Positions 37,890 to 46,659 are shown, counted from the first letter of the stretch. The stretch is 64,000 nucleotides of DNA from Leucobacter chromiireducens subsp. chromiireducens (GCF_016758255.1 NZ_QYAD01000005.1:176391-240390); one strand, 5' to 3'. The notes: generated from the sequence alone by a model not told the origin. Numbers and translations: made by a program.

Positions 37890-38690
37890 ATGCACACGCT
37901 TGACCGCCACATCCCGCTCGGCACTGTTGCGAACCTCCGGGACTTCGGGGGCATCTCGACTCCGACGGGCACGATCGCGCCCGGGCGCGTCCTGCGTTCA
38001 GCAAGTCTTGCGAAGCTCGATGCGACAGACGGGGCGGCCCTCGTATCGCGCGGCGTCACCGCGGTGGTGGACTTTCGTACGGCGGGGGAAATCTCCGCAG
38101 CGCCAGATCAGTTGCCGCCCGACATCACCAGCTCCGCGCTCGATGTGCTGGCGGATAGCGCGCACGCCGCGGCTGCCGCGAATCTTGCGGAGCTCATGGC
38201 GGATCCCAGTCAGTTTCTGACGCTCCTCCAGGGAGGCGACGCGGCCGAGCTCCTCCGCGACTCCTATCGAGACATTGTGGCGCTCCCGTCGGCGCTCGAG
38301 GCCTACCGCGAGTTTTTCCGGGGTCTTGCTCACGGCGCTCACGACGAAACGGTGCTCTTTCACTGCACCACGGGGAAGGATCGCACGGGCTGGGCCGCGG
38401 TCACGCTTCTCACGATTGCCGGGGCGTCGGAAGCGGACATTCTCGCCGACTACCTCCAAACGAACCGCGACCTTCTGCCCACGTTCTCCCCGCTCTTCGC
38501 GCGGGTTGCTGCGGCTGGGGTCGATCCCGATCTGCTCATCCCGTTGCTGGGTGTGGACGAGAGCTACCTCGCGGCCGCTCGCACCGAGGTGCGCACCAGG
38601 TTCGGGAATATGTCGAGCTACATCAGCGAGGGGCTCGGGCTCGGCGAGCCGGATCTTGCTGCGATTCGTGATCGCCTCACGAGGGACTAG
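37890..38690 (+). CDS. tyrosine-protein phosphatase (PtpB-like)
   Basis: A 266-residue phosphatase with the P-loop HCTTGKDRTG, where Cys is the nucleophile and Arg binds phosphate, plus the N-terminal signature NLRDFGG and RVLRSASL shared with the mycobacterial PtpB group and related lipid/protein phosphatases. ATG 37890 is chosen for AAAGGAG upstream; the nine upstream in-frame residues lack one. It overlaps the convergent GntR gene by four bases at CTAG. The target is unknown. Confidence 0.9.
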   Translation: MHTLDRHIPLGTVANLRDFGGISTPTGTIAPGRVLRSASLAKLDATDGAALVSRGVTAVVDFRTAGEISAAPDQLPPDITSSALDVLADSAHAAAAANLAELMADPSQFLTLLQGGDAAELLRDSYRDIVALPSALEAYREFFRGLAHGAHDETVLFHCTTGKDRTGWAAVTLLTIAGASEADILADYLQTNRDLLPTFSPLFARVAAAGVDPDLLIPLLGVDESYLAAARTEVRTRFGNMSSYISEGLGLGEPDLAAIRDRLTRD

Positions 38691-39514
38691 GGGCGAGCCG
38701 GCTCCTGGCCACCCATGCGCAGCGTGAGTTCGACCGGCGCGGACTCATCGCTATCCGGGTGAGCCCCCGGGTCAAAACCCGCGCCAATCAATGACGCTGC
38801 GCGCTCAGTCTGTGCGGAGAAGTCAAGCATGTCCGTGCGAAGGCCCAGATCGCGGTCCACATGCAGAGCCATCGAGTGGGCGGCGCTGCGCACGTCGCGC
38901 TCGGCGATCGCGTCCAAAACCGCGCCATGATCGAGGTGCATAGTGTCGAGGGTCGTGCCGAGAATAACGCGGCCCTCCGCAGCGGCGCGCTGCAGGAGAG
39001 ACATCACGCCGAGGTAGAGATCAAGCAGCAGCTTGCTTCCGCTCGCTTCGACCACGAGGAGGTGGAAGGACCCGGGGTTGGTGCTGTGGTCGCACGAGTC
39101 GACCGCGCTGCCCGGTGCTGCCTCCTGCGCCCGGCGCACCGCTTCACGCAGGCCCGCGAGCTGCTCCTCCGTGCGGTGCACGGCAGCGTGCTGGGCTGCT
39201 TCGATTTCGAGCGAGCGTCGGTAGACGAGCACCTCTTCGAGGTCGTGGTCAGCGAGAAACTCGGTGAGCAGGGTGCTCACCGGCGTCCGTGCGCGCACGA
39301 ACGTGCCGACGCCCGGCACTGTCTCGAGCATGCCAAACGCTGCGAGGGAGCGCACCGCCTCGCGCACGGTCGATTTCCCGACCCCGATGAGCTCCATGAG
39401 CTCGGGCTCCTTGGGAATGAGGGTGCCGACGTCCCACTCGCTGCTCGAAATTTTTTCGCGCAGAAACTCGAGCGTGTCGCGCGCTTTCTGCGATCCGCGT
39501 GTTGTGGTAGCCAT
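38687..39514 (-). CDS. FadR-subfamily GntR transcriptional regulator
   Basis: A 275-residue regulator. The N-terminal winged helix (residues 8-75) has LIPKEPELMELIGVGKSTVREAVRSLAAFGMLETVPGVGTFV. The C-terminal all-helical FadR ligand domain has EVLVYRRSLEIEAAQHAA, with likely metal-ligand Asp/His residues (SCDHSTNPGSFH, DHGAVLDAI). Such regulators usually respond to organic acids. ATG 39514 has AGGAG upstream. The candidate target in view is the organic-acid-type MFS gene 1.1 kb away. Confidence 0.92.
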   Translation of the reverse strand: MATTTRGSQKARDTLEFLREKISSSEWDVGTLIPKEPELMELIGVGKSTVREAVRSLAAFGMLETVPGVGTFVRARTPVSTLLTEFLADHDLEEVLVYRRSLEIEAAQHAAVHRTEEQLAGLREAVRRAQEAAPGSAVDSCDHSTNPGSFHLLVVEASGSKLLLDLYLGVMSLLQRAAAEGRVILGTTLDTMHLDHGAVLDAIAERDVRSAAHSMALHVDRDLGLRTDMLDFSAQTERAASLIGAGFDPGAHPDSDESAPVELTLRMGGQEPARP

Positions 39515-39610
39515 CGAAGCAACTCCTGTGGAGAAACTGAATACGTGGCTCAACTATAGCGAGCGCGTGCTCGGCGCGGCTGGGCACGCGCCGCCAGCTG
39601 CCCGCACTTT

Positions 39611-39680
39611 TCCCCGGAGAAATCCAAAATCTCGGTGGACTCTCGGGGAATAGCACCGAGATCGAAGATTTCTCCGCGGA
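39611..39680. repeat. 27-bp imperfect inverted repeat with an alternative fold
   Basis: 39611-39637 pairs with 39654-39680 over 27 positions with five mismatches; GGAGAAATC/GATTTCTCC and ATCTCGGTG/CACCGAGAT are the solid parts. The left arm (TTCCCCGGAGA) can instead pair with TCTCGGGGAA at 39641-39650, so two exclusive hairpins are possible. It lies between the 3' end of the iron ABC operon and the promoter side of the GntR gene. It may be a terminator or a leader structure. Confidence 0.55.
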
Positions 39681-39714
39681 GTGGGACGCGGGCAGGCGGC
39701 ACCCGCGCGTAGCG

Positions 39715-40713
39715 CTACGGCGCGTCGAGCGTGGCCACCCACTGCGTCAGCGTGGCCAAGCCGTCGACGGTAGAACTCAGGCCGAGGGCCTGCACTTCGC
39801 GACCGGTAACGAGCAGCGTGTGCTCGGCACCGGTGAGCGCGGCGACCGCGGGGTTCTTCAGCAGCTCGCTGAAGAGTCGCTCGCCGCTGCCGTTCATATC
39901 GACGAGCAGGATGCCGTCGGGATTTGCCTCGATGATTTGTTCGGCACTGATCGGGCCCGTCGCAGTGATCCCGAGCTCCGCGCTCACATCCTGTGCGCCG
40001 GTAAGTTCGAGTAGCCGCAGCGGGAAGGCGTTCCCCGCGGTGACAAACGGGCGCCCAGCCTGGTTGCTGAGCACCAGCACTCGCGCGTTGCTCGGAGTCG
40101 CGCTCGACGCCAGCCCAGTCTCCAGCTGCTTCGCGAGCGCGTTCGCTGTGTCATCGGCACCCGTCGCCTCTCCGATCAACTCGATGTTTGCGGTCAGCTC
40201 AGGGATGCCGGTCCACGAATCGGGAAGCTGCAATGTCGGCACGCCCGCTTGCGCAAACACCCCACCCATCCGCGATTCGGCGCCGTGCCGGGGACTCATG
40301 ACCACGAGATCGGGATCGAGGGCGATCACCGTTTCCGGGTCGAGCTCCATTGCCACCGGAATCATCTCTGGAACTGCGCTCAGCTCATCAATGTGCCCGC
40401 CAAGGGCTGGGTTCAACACCGCTTCGGGCACCAACACGAGATGTTCGGCAAGCCCGAGCTCGGCGAGCACCTCAGCGCTCTCGTAGTCGAGGGCGGCGAT
40501 CGTCTCGGGTGCCGCCTCGAGCGTGAGGCTCGTTGCCTTGGTACCGTGCGCACCAGGGATCTCGATGGTGCGCGGGAAGCCGGCAGTGTCGTCCGTTGTG
40601 GTGTGGTCACTCGCCACAGGTGCTGCTGAACTCGGTGCGCAGCCGCTCAGCAGCAGAGTCAGCGCTGCGGCGGATGCGAGCAGAGCGGAGGAGGTACGTC
40701 GACGGGCAAGCAC
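39715..40713 (-). CDS. haem/iron ABC transporter substrate-binding lipoprotein (HmuT-like)
   Basis: A 332-residue lipoprotein with an RRR start, hydrophobic segment and lipobox LLSGC, then a class III (BtuF/FhuD/HmuT) binding-protein fold. Recognisable parts are ETIAALDYESAEVLAELGLAEH, ELDPETVIALDPDLVV and SAEQIIEANPDGILLV. It starts with GTG after GAAAGG and lies 84 bases downstream of the ATPase gene in the same direction. With the divergent haem synthesis genes, haem or ferric iron is the likely ligand. Confidence 0.88.
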   Translation of the reverse strand: MLARRRTSSALLASAAALTLLLSGCAPSSAAPVASDHTTTDDTAGFPRTIEIPGAHGTKATSLTLEAAPETIAALDYESAEVLAELGLAEHLVLVPEAVLNPALGGHIDELSAVPEMIPVAMELDPETVIALDPDLVVMSPRHGAESRMGGVFAQAGVPTLQLPDSWTGIPELTANIELIGEATGADDTANALAKQLETGLASSATPSNARVLVLSNQAGRPFVTAGNAFPLRLLELTGAQDVSAELGITATGPISAEQIIEANPDGILLVDMNGSGERLFSELLKNPAVAALTGAEHTLLVTGREVQALGLSSTVDGLATLTQWVATLDAP

Positions 40714-40797
40714 GGCGATCCTTTCGAAAGGTACGGATTCAAGAGTTCAGGGCTTCGGGAATTCAGAGCACGAATGGGGGGATGGGATTCGTTCGCG

Positions 40798-41586
40798 TCA
40801 CTCACGGGGCACGATCACGCGTCGGCCGCCGGGCGTGGTGTGCACCTCGGTCGGGACGCCATATGCCGCATGCACGCGCTCGGCGGTGAGCACCTGCTCA
40901 GGTGGGCCCGCCACAGTTGTGCCATCCCCGTTGAGCAGGAGCACCGCGGTACTCACGTGGAGCGCGAAGCCCAGGTCGTGCAGTGCGGCGACCACAATCC
41001 GACCGCTCGCGGCGAGGGCAGTGATCGTCTGCTCGACCGCCCGCTGGTGCGCAAGGTCAAGCGCCGAGGTGGGTTCGTCGAGGAGCACCACCGGCGTGCC
41101 CTGAGCAAGCACTCGTGCCAGGTGCGCGAGCTGACGCTGGCCCCCGGAAAGGCTCCCGAAGCGTCGCGCGTGGAGCTCTGGGATTCCGCTGCGCTGCAGC
41201 GCGGATCCAACGGTCTCTGCGACGTTCGTTGCTCCGCCGGCACGCGCGCCCACTCCGACGAGCTCCCCGACGGTGAGCTCGGCGGGCGCTGCCAGATCCT
41301 GGGGGAGAAGCGCGAGGGCCTCAGCTCGGGCGCGGGGGCGCATCCGGTCAAGCGGCACACCGTTGATGTCGAAGCTCCCCACGTGCTCGACCCCGGTATG
41401 CGCAAGCGCCGCGAGGAGAGAAGACTTCCCCGCGCCGTTCGGGCCGACCAGGCCGAGCACGCTGCCGGGACGAAGTTCGAGGGAGATGGGATCGCTGAGC
41501 GTCAGGCCCCCGCGAATAGCGGCAAAGCGAGCGAGGCGTGCGCCGCCGAATGCCGTGCCTTCACGGCCGTGACGCATGCGATTCAC
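40798..41586 (-). CDS. haem/iron ABC transporter ATPase (HmuV/FecE-like)
   Basis: A 262-residue ATPase of the iron-chelate class: Walker A GPNGAGKSS, Q-loop ALLPQDL, signature SLSGGQRQLAHLARVLAQ, Walker B PVVLLDEPTSALD and switch His in ALHDLGFAL. It overlaps the permease by four bases. The first 20 residues are not conserved-looking, so the true start could be a little further in. Confidence 0.92.
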   Translation of the reverse strand: MNRMRHGREGTAFGGARLARFAAIRGGLTLSDPISLELRPGSVLGLVGPNGAGKSSLLAALAHTGVEHVGSFDINGVPLDRMRPRARAEALALLPQDLAAPAELTVGELVGVGARAGGATNVAETVGSALQRSGIPELHARRFGSLSGGQRQLAHLARVLAQGTPVVLLDEPTSALDLAHQRAVEQTITALAASGRIVVAALHDLGFALHVSTAVLLLNGDGTTVAGPPEQVLTAERVHAAYGVPTEVHTTPGGRRVIVPRE

Positions 41587-42590
41587 GAGCGCGCTCCTCT
41601 CCGGAGCAGGAGGGCGAGGAAGACGGGGGCCCCAATCAGCGCCGCCACCACGCCCGTCTGTACCACCACCGCTCCGAACGCCGTGCGTGCAATCGTGTCC
41701 GCCACCACCATGAATAGCGCGCCGCCGAGCGCCGAAAGCGGCAGCAGCCGCGCGTGCGATGCGCCGATGAGCAATCGCATCGCGTGCGGCACGACCAGGC
41801 CCACAAAGCTGATCACGCCGCTCACCGCGACGGCTGCGCCGGTCACGAGCGAAGCGACGAGTAGCAGGGTGAAACGCTCCCGGTGGACGTGCACCCCGGA
41901 AGTTGCGGCGATCTGATCGCCGAGAGCGAGGGCGTCAAGCTGACGATGGCGGCCGAGGATCCAGGCTCCGCCAAGCACGATCGGTGCGACGGCGAGCGCC
42001 GCGTGCTGCCAGGTGCGCAGCTCAAGATCGCCGGCGAGCCAGAACATTGCGCTCCGCACGACCGCATCGTCGCTCGCGTTTGCGACGAGGATGTTGATGA
42101 GCGCCCCGGCGAGTGCGCTGAGGGAGACGCCGATGAGGATCACGGTGGCAGAGCCGAGGTCACGTCGGGTGTGGAGCACGAACTGCAGCACGAGGGTCAC
42201 CGCCGCAGCGCCGATGAAGGCGGCGATAGGTATTCCCCACTGGGCCGAGCCGGTGAAACCCAGCGTCATGCTCGCGACCGCACCGACGGCGGCACCGGCA
42301 GACACACCCGTAATGCCCGGCTCTCCGAGGGGGTTCCGGAGGATTGCCTGCATCACCACACCGGAGATTGCGAGCGCGGCGCCAACGAGCATGGCCACCA
42401 CAACGCGGGGCAGGCGTATCGTCCAAAGCACCGCAGAGGTGCGGTGCGGCACATCGTTCGGGGAGAAGAGCCCCGCGAGTGTCTCGCCAACGGGGATCCG
42501 CACGATCCCGAGCGCCAGCGAAGCGAGCGAGACGCCCAGCAGCAGGGTCACGGAAAGCCCGGCTGCGAGCCAGATGCGGGAGCGGGGCAC
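41583..42590 (-). CDS. haem/iron ABC transporter permease (FecCD family)
   Basis: A 335-residue permease with about ten helices of the BtuC/FecCD fold. Typical stretches are RLPRVVVAMLVGAALAISGVVMQ, RNPLGEPGITGVSAGAAVGA and SFVGLVVPHAMRLLIG, the last being the ATPase-coupling loop. It starts with GTG at 42590, with AGGACC upstream, and is first in the minus-strand transport operon. The region between it and the divergent hemH holds tandem repeats that may be an operator. Confidence 0.93.
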   Translation of the reverse strand: MPRSRIWLAAGLSVTLLLGVSLASLALGIVRIPVGETLAGLFSPNDVPHRTSAVLWTIRLPRVVVAMLVGAALAISGVVMQAILRNPLGEPGITGVSAGAAVGAVASMTLGFTGSAQWGIPIAAFIGAAAVTLVLQFVLHTRRDLGSATVILIGVSLSALAGALINILVANASDDAVVRSAMFWLAGDLELRTWQHAALAVAPIVLGGAWILGRHRQLDALALGDQIAATSGVHVHRERFTLLLVASLVTGAAVAVSGVISFVGLVVPHAMRLLIGASHARLLPLSALGGALFMVVADTIARTAFGAVVVQTGVVAALIGAPVFLALLLRRGARS

Positions 42591-42671
42591 GGGGGTCCTG
42601 TCGATGAGTGCGTGGCGTGGCCGCGCCTGTGGCGGGCCGAAAACTCGTGCGAATCACGGAATTCCAGATCA

Positions 42672-42698
42672 GATCTTACACATCCGATGTTATACATC
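42672..42698. promoter_or_regulatory. tandem 13-mers, candidate iron/haem operator between the transporter and hemH
   Basis: GATCTTACACATC (42672-42684) and GATGTTATACATC (42686-42698) are 11/13 identical with a 14-base period. The second is also an inverted repeat (GATGT-TAT-ACATC). They lie in the 143-base gap between the divergent iron importer and hemH, overlapping A/T-rich sequence that could be the hemH -10. The sequence does not match a standard DtxR/IdeR box. A regulator that controls both directions is likely. Confidence 0.5.
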
Positions 42699-42733
42699 AG
42701 ATCTACAGGAAAGCTGGTGGTACGGTGCAAAGC

Positions 42734-43831
42734 ATGACGGAAAACGCCCTGCCTTACGACGCCCTCCTCGTGTGTTCTTTCGGCGGTCCGAACGAGACCG
42801 ACGATGTCATTCCCTTCCTCCGCAACGTCACCCGCGGAAAGGGAATTCCCGAGGCTCGCCTCGCCGAGGTGGGTGAGCATTACCACCACTTCGGCGGGCG
42901 GAGCCCCATCAACGAGCAGAATCTTGAGCTCGTCGCCGCGCTGCAGGCGGAACTTGCACGCCGCGAGATCACCCTCCCGGTCGTGTGGGGAAACCGGAAC
43001 TGGCACCCCTACACGGTTGATACGCTGCGCGACGCTCACGCCTTTGGTGTGAAACGGGTCATCACGCTGGTCACGAGTGCCTACGCATCGTATTCAGGGA
43101 GCCGCCAGTATCGTGAGCACCTCGCGGCGGCAACGACCGAGCTGGGCGCCGCTGCACCGGAGATCGACATCCTGCGTCCGTTCTTCAACGACCCGGGCTT
43201 CGTGCAGGCAAACCTCGACGCGATCCGTGAGGCGGGCGCCTCCCTCGAGGGCGGTATCGCTGGCGCTCACATCGTCTATGTGACGCACTCGATTCCCGAC
43301 ACCATGCAGGACGCTTCGGCGGTCACCGGGCCGGGGTATCGCGAGCAGCACGAGGACGTTCGCGCGGTGATCGATGCGGCGCTGGCACAGGAGGCCGGGG
43401 CCCCGCTGCCCTCGTCGCTCGCATACTGCTCACGCTCTGGCGACCCCCGCACTCCCTGGCTCGAGCCGGACGTGAACGACCACATTGCCGAGCTTGCGCA
43501 GGCCGGCGTGACCAAGATTGTCATCGCGCCGATCGGGTTCATTTCGGACCACATGGAGGTCGCATTCGATCTCGACGTCGAGGCGCTGGAAACGGCTGCC
43601 GAGCACGGCATCGCCGCGGCACGGGCCGGCACGGTGAGTGTGCGTGAGCCGTTCATTCGTGGGCTTGTGGACATGATCCTTGAGCGTGCGGCCCGCGAGC
43701 GCGGAACCGAGGTTCCCGTGGACACCGCCGGTTCGCTCGGGGCTTTCCCTGATGTTGCCCCGCCCGGCAGCTGCCGCATGCGCCACGACGAGGTCACCGG
43801 GATTCCCGTCATCGCCGGCGCCGACGACTAG
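42734..43831 (+). CDS. hemH: ferrochelatase (coproporphyrin type, CpfC)
   Basis: Inserts ferrous iron into the porphyrin ring. In actinobacteria the substrate is coproporphyrin III, which fits the neighbouring hemQ. The 365-residue protein begins with YDALLVCSFGGPNETDDVIPFLRNV and contains HHFGGRSPINEQN, GNRNWHPY, AYASYSGSRQYR, the catalytic His in YVTHSIPDTM and IAPIGFISDHMEVAFDLD. ATG 42734 is chosen; the longer frame upstream runs through the operator. Cysteines near the C-terminus (SCRMRH) and in AYCSRSG may bind an iron-sulfur cluster as in related enzymes, but this cannot be shown here. Confidence 0.96.
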   Translation: MTENALPYDALLVCSFGGPNETDDVIPFLRNVTRGKGIPEARLAEVGEHYHHFGGRSPINEQNLELVAALQAELARREITLPVVWGNRNWHPYTVDTLRDAHAFGVKRVITLVTSAYASYSGSRQYREHLAAATTELGAAAPEIDILRPFFNDPGFVQANLDAIREAGASLEGGIAGAHIVYVTHSIPDTMQDASAVTGPGYREQHEDVRAVIDAALAQEAGAPLPSSLAYCSRSGDPRTPWLEPDVNDHIAELAQAGVTKIVIAPIGFISDHMEVAFDLDVEALETAAEHGIAAARAGTVSVREPFIRGLVDMILERAARERGTEVPVDTAGSLGAFPDVAPPGSCRMRHDEVTGIPVIAGADD

Positions 43832-43865
43832 CCGTTCACCACAGCCGAATCTGCCAAGGAGAATC

Positions 43866-44588
43866 ATGACTACGACTACCCCTGTCGTTGACCACAGCGC
43901 GCACGCGGAGCGGATCAACGCCGAAACCAACTACACGATGTACGCGGTCTTCCGGGAGACTCGTGCCCAGAGCGGGGTGGGAGTCACCCCCGCATGGCGC
44001 GGGATCGCATCCGGTCTGATCGCCGAGCTCGAGGCGATCCCTGGCCTTTCGACGCGTGGCTGGTACGACGTCGCAGGGTTCCGCGCCGACTCCGATCTGA
44101 TGATCTGGTGGCACGCGCCCACGACCGGCGCGCTGCAGCAGGCGTACCGCACCGTACTTGAGTGGACCGCCGGCCGACTCGAGCCGGTTTGGTCGAACAT
44201 CGGCGTCCACCGCGCAGCCGAGTTTAACCGCGGCCACGTGCCCGCCTTCCTCGCGGGAGACGCCCCCGGTGATTTCGTGTGCGTGTACCCGTTCGTGCGC
44301 AGCAACGACTGGTACCTCCTGCCGGATGCGGAGCGCCGGGAGATGCTGCGCGAGCACGGTGCTGCCGCCCGCGACTACGGCGACGTGCTTGCCAACACGG
44401 TCGCATCGTTCGCACTCGGGGACTATGAGTGGCTGCTGGCGTTTGAGTCCGGTGACCTCCTCCGCATCGTCGACCTGATGCGCGAGCTGCGTGCCACCGA
44501 CGCGCGTCGGCACGTGAAGGAAGAGGTCCCGTTCTTTACCGGACCTCGTGTCGAGCCGCTCGATTTCCTCGCACAGGTGCTCGCGTAG
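43866..44588 (+). CDS. hemQ: coproheme decarboxylase HemQ (ChdC)
   Basis: Oxidatively decarboxylates coproheme to haem b, the last step of the coproporphyrin route. The 240-residue chlorite-dismutase-fold protein shows NYTMYAVFRET at the start, FVRSNDWYLLPDAERREML (containing the tyrosine expected to be catalytic), SFALGDYEWLLAFE and DARRHVKEEVPFFTG. ATG 43866 has CAAGGAGAA upstream and lies 34 bases after hemH, so the two are co-transcribed. A strong terminator follows. Confidence 0.96.
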   Translation: MTTTTPVVDHSAHAERINAETNYTMYAVFRETRAQSGVGVTPAWRGIASGLIAELEAIPGLSTRGWYDVAGFRADSDLMIWWHAPTTGALQQAYRTVLEWTAGRLEPVWSNIGVHRAAEFNRGHVPAFLAGDAPGDFVCVYPFVRSNDWYLLPDAERREMLREHGAAARDYGDVLANTVASFALGDYEWLLAFESGDLLRIVDLMRELRATDARRHVKEEVPFFTGPRVEPLDFLAQVLA

Positions 44589-44595
44589 CGGCGCG

Positions 44596-44633
44596 CAGAT
44601 GGGGCGGAAATCTTCGCCCCATCTGGCAGTTTT
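44596..44633 (+). terminator. rho-independent terminator after hemQ
   Basis: CAGATGGGGCG (44596-44606) pairs perfectly with CGCCCCATCTG (44615-44625) around an eight-base loop and is followed by GCAGTTTT. It begins seven bases after the hemQ stop, so it ends the hemH-hemQ unit. Confidence 0.88.
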
Positions 44634-44640
44634 GCGCCGG

Positions 44641-44659
44641 TTAGCCGAGCCTTTCCTTG
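44641..44659. promoter_or_regulatory. weak DtxR/IdeR-like iron box upstream of dps
   Basis: TTAGCCGAGCCTTTCCTTG matches 11 of 19 positions of the DtxR/IdeR consensus (TTAGGTTAGSCTAACCTAA). It lies about 100 bases before dps and after the hemQ terminator, so position supports an iron-responsive role. The match alone is weak. Confidence 0.35.
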
Positions 44660-44759
44660 CTTGCGCTCCGAAATAATCGGCGTAGCGTAGGTGTTGTTGG
44701 TTGATAGGAGCTACGGATCCACACGGTTCAGGCTCATCCAAAACGAAGGGGATCACTTC

Positions 44760-45248
44760 ATGGCAACGACTCAGATCACTGTTCCCGCAGCCCAGGGCGA
44801 GCTGCACCGCCCGAGCGGTGTGTCTCAGTACCTCACGCCCGTCGTACACGACCTCATCGCACTGTCGGTGAACGGCAAGCAGGCTCACTGGCACGTGCGC
44901 GGCGCGAACTTCATTGCGGTGCACGAGCTCCTTGACGAGGTCGTCGACCGCGCCCGCGACGCGTACGACGAGGTCGCGGAGCGCATCGTCGCTCTGGGCC
45001 TTCCCGTTGACGGCCGCATCGGCACCGTTGCGGCCCGCACGACCACTCCCGAGCTCGCCGATGGCTTCCAGCAGGCCGAGGCAGCCATTCGTGACATGGT
45101 TGCGCAGATTGACGCGACGTTGGTCACCGTCTACGCGGCGGTAAAGGGCCTCGAGGAGATCGATCCCGTGAGCCAGGACATCGCAATCGCGATCGCACAG
45201 CAGCTCGACAAGGATCGCTGGTTCCTCGCCTCGCACATCGCAGCGTAA
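44760..45248 (+). CDS. dps: Dps-family ferritin-like DNA-protection protein
   Basis: Stores iron and protects DNA from peroxide. The 162-residue protein carries the Dps ferroxidase signature: KQAHWHVRGANFIAVHELLDE with the downstream acidic residues in RDAYDEVAERI; these ligands are contributed across subunit interfaces of the dodecamer. ATG 44760 has CGAAGGGGA upstream and follows a 170-base gap holding the hemQ terminator and a possible iron box. It sits beside haem synthesis and iron uptake genes, consistent with iron homeostasis. Confidence 0.96.
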   Translation: MATTQITVPAAQGELHRPSGVSQYLTPVVHDLIALSVNGKQAHWHVRGANFIAVHELLDEVVDRARDAYDEVAERIVALGLPVDGRIGTVAARTTTPELADGFQQAEAAIRDMVAQIDATLVTVYAAVKGLEEIDPVSQDIAIAIAQQLDKDRWFLASHIAA

Positions 45249-45274
45249 GCCACGCTCCGCATCAGCGGAGAAAC

Positions 45275-45312
45275 GACTGAGGCCCGCTCCCGGATGGGAG
45301 AGGGCCTCAGTC
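45275..45312. terminator. bidirectional terminator between dps and fabF
   Basis: GACTGAGGCCC (45275-45285) pairs with GGGCCTCAGTC (45302-45312); the 16-base interior can pair further (CTCCC with GGGAG). It lies between the convergent dps and fabF stops. A smaller hairpin (CTCCGC/GCGGAG, 45255-45270) precedes it. Confidence 0.85.
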
Positions 45313-45324
45313 ATTTCCGGGTGT

Positions 45325-46566
45325 CTACGCGTCGTAGGAGCGGATCGCTACAACAGCATTGTGGCCACCGAAACCGAAGGAGTTCGAGATGGCCAGCTGA
45401 GGCGCATCACCGAGCTGCTGCGGCGTGCCCGATACCTGAAGCGGAATCTCGGGATCCTGCTCGGAGAGGTTGATCGTCGGGGGAGCGACCCGGTTCTTCA
45501 CCGCGAGAATGGTGAAGAGCGCCTCGAGTGCGCCGGTGCCGCCGAGCAGGTGCCCGGTCGCACCCTTGGTCGCGGATACGGGAATCTCGTCGATCCGGTC
45601 GCCGAACACCTTGCGGAGCGCGGCGTACTCGGCAATGTCACCGACGGGGGTGGAGGTCGCGTGCGCGTTAATGTGCGTGACCTCATCCGGCGTCGCACCG
45701 GCCTGCGTGAGCGCGAGCTCAACCGCACGGCTGGCGCCACGACCCTCGGGATCGTTCGCGGTGATGTGGTACGAATCAGCAGTCACGCCTCCGCCCGCGA
45801 TCTCTGCATAGATCTTTGCGCCGCGAGCAAGTGCGTGTTCCTCGCTCTCGATGACGAGCGCCGCGGCGCCCTCACCCATGACGAAGCCGTCGCGGTCAAT
45901 ACTGTACGGTCGCGACGCGGTCTCGGGGGAGTCGTTGCGCTTCGAGAGTGCCTGCATCGACGAGAACGCGGCAAGCGTGATGGGGTGAATCGCGGACTCC
46001 GAGCCACCGGCGATGACCACATCGGCGTAGCCCGCCTGAATGTGCTCGTACGCTGCGGCGATCGACTCGGTGCTCGACGCGCACGCGGAGGCCACGGTAC
46101 GGGCGTAGGCGCGTGCCTCGAAGTGCATGGACACAGCCGCAGCGGGAGCGTTGGGCATGAGCATCGGAACCGTCAGCGGCATCACCCGGCGCGGCCCCTT
46201 CTCGCGGAGGGTATCCCAAGCATCGAGGAGCGACCAGAGCCCACCAATACCGGTGGCCCAGTCAACGCCGAGGCGCTCGGAATCAAGTTCTGGGGAGCCT
46301 GCGTCGGCAAACGCTTCCGTCGCCGCAATCAGGGCGAACTGGCTCGAGGGGTCGAGGCGCTTCGCGACGGGGCGCGCGAGAACTTCCTCGGGTCGTACCT
46401 TCGCCTCGGCGGCGAAGTGCACGGGAAGGTCGTACTGTGCCACCCAGTCGTGGGCAAGGGTCTTCGCGCCAGAGGCGCCGGCGATGAGCGCGTCCCAGCT
46501 CTCCGCGGCAGTTCCGCCGATCGGGGAGGTGGCGCCGATGCCGGTAACGACAATCTTCTTCGTCAT
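45325..46566 (-). CDS. fabF: beta-ketoacyl-ACP synthase II (FabF)
   Basis: Elongating condensing enzyme of fatty-acid synthesis. The 413-residue thiolase-fold protein has the active-site Cys in TVASACASSTESI and the two catalytic His residues in NAHATSTPVGD and SATKGATGHLLGGTGALE, with the C-terminal NSFGFGGHNA. It is last in the minus-strand unit fabD-fabH-acpP-fabF and 93 bases from acpP. Confidence 0.97.
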   Translation of the reverse strand: MTKKIVVTGIGATSPIGGTAAESWDALIAGASGAKTLAHDWVAQYDLPVHFAAEAKVRPEEVLARPVAKRLDPSSQFALIAATEAFADAGSPELDSERLGVDWATGIGGLWSLLDAWDTLREKGPRRVMPLTVPMLMPNAPAAAVSMHFEARAYARTVASACASSTESIAAAYEHIQAGYADVVIAGGSESAIHPITLAAFSSMQALSKRNDSPETASRPYSIDRDGFVMGEGAAALVIESEEHALARGAKIYAEIAGGGVTADSYHITANDPEGRGASRAVELALTQAGATPDEVTHINAHATSTPVGDIAEYAALRKVFGDRIDEIPVSATKGATGHLLGGTGALEALFTILAVKNRVAPPTINLSEQDPEIPLQVSGTPQQLGDAPQLAISNSFGFGGHNAVVAIRSYDA

Positions 46567-46659
46567 GTGTTGGTGCTCCGGTGTGGTGAAATCCTGGGCT
46601 GGGCGTGGGTTCCGGGCGGGGAGACGGGCAGGTGCCCGTCTCCCGGCAGCCGGGGCGTC

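Noticed and set aside
39611..39680. Insertion-sequence terminal repeats
   Set aside because: The arms are only 16 bases apart with no transposase between and no target duplication.
42672..42698. Standard DtxR/IdeR iron box
   Set aside because: The repeats do not match the TTAGGTTAG.CTAACCTAA pattern; kept as an unknown operator instead.
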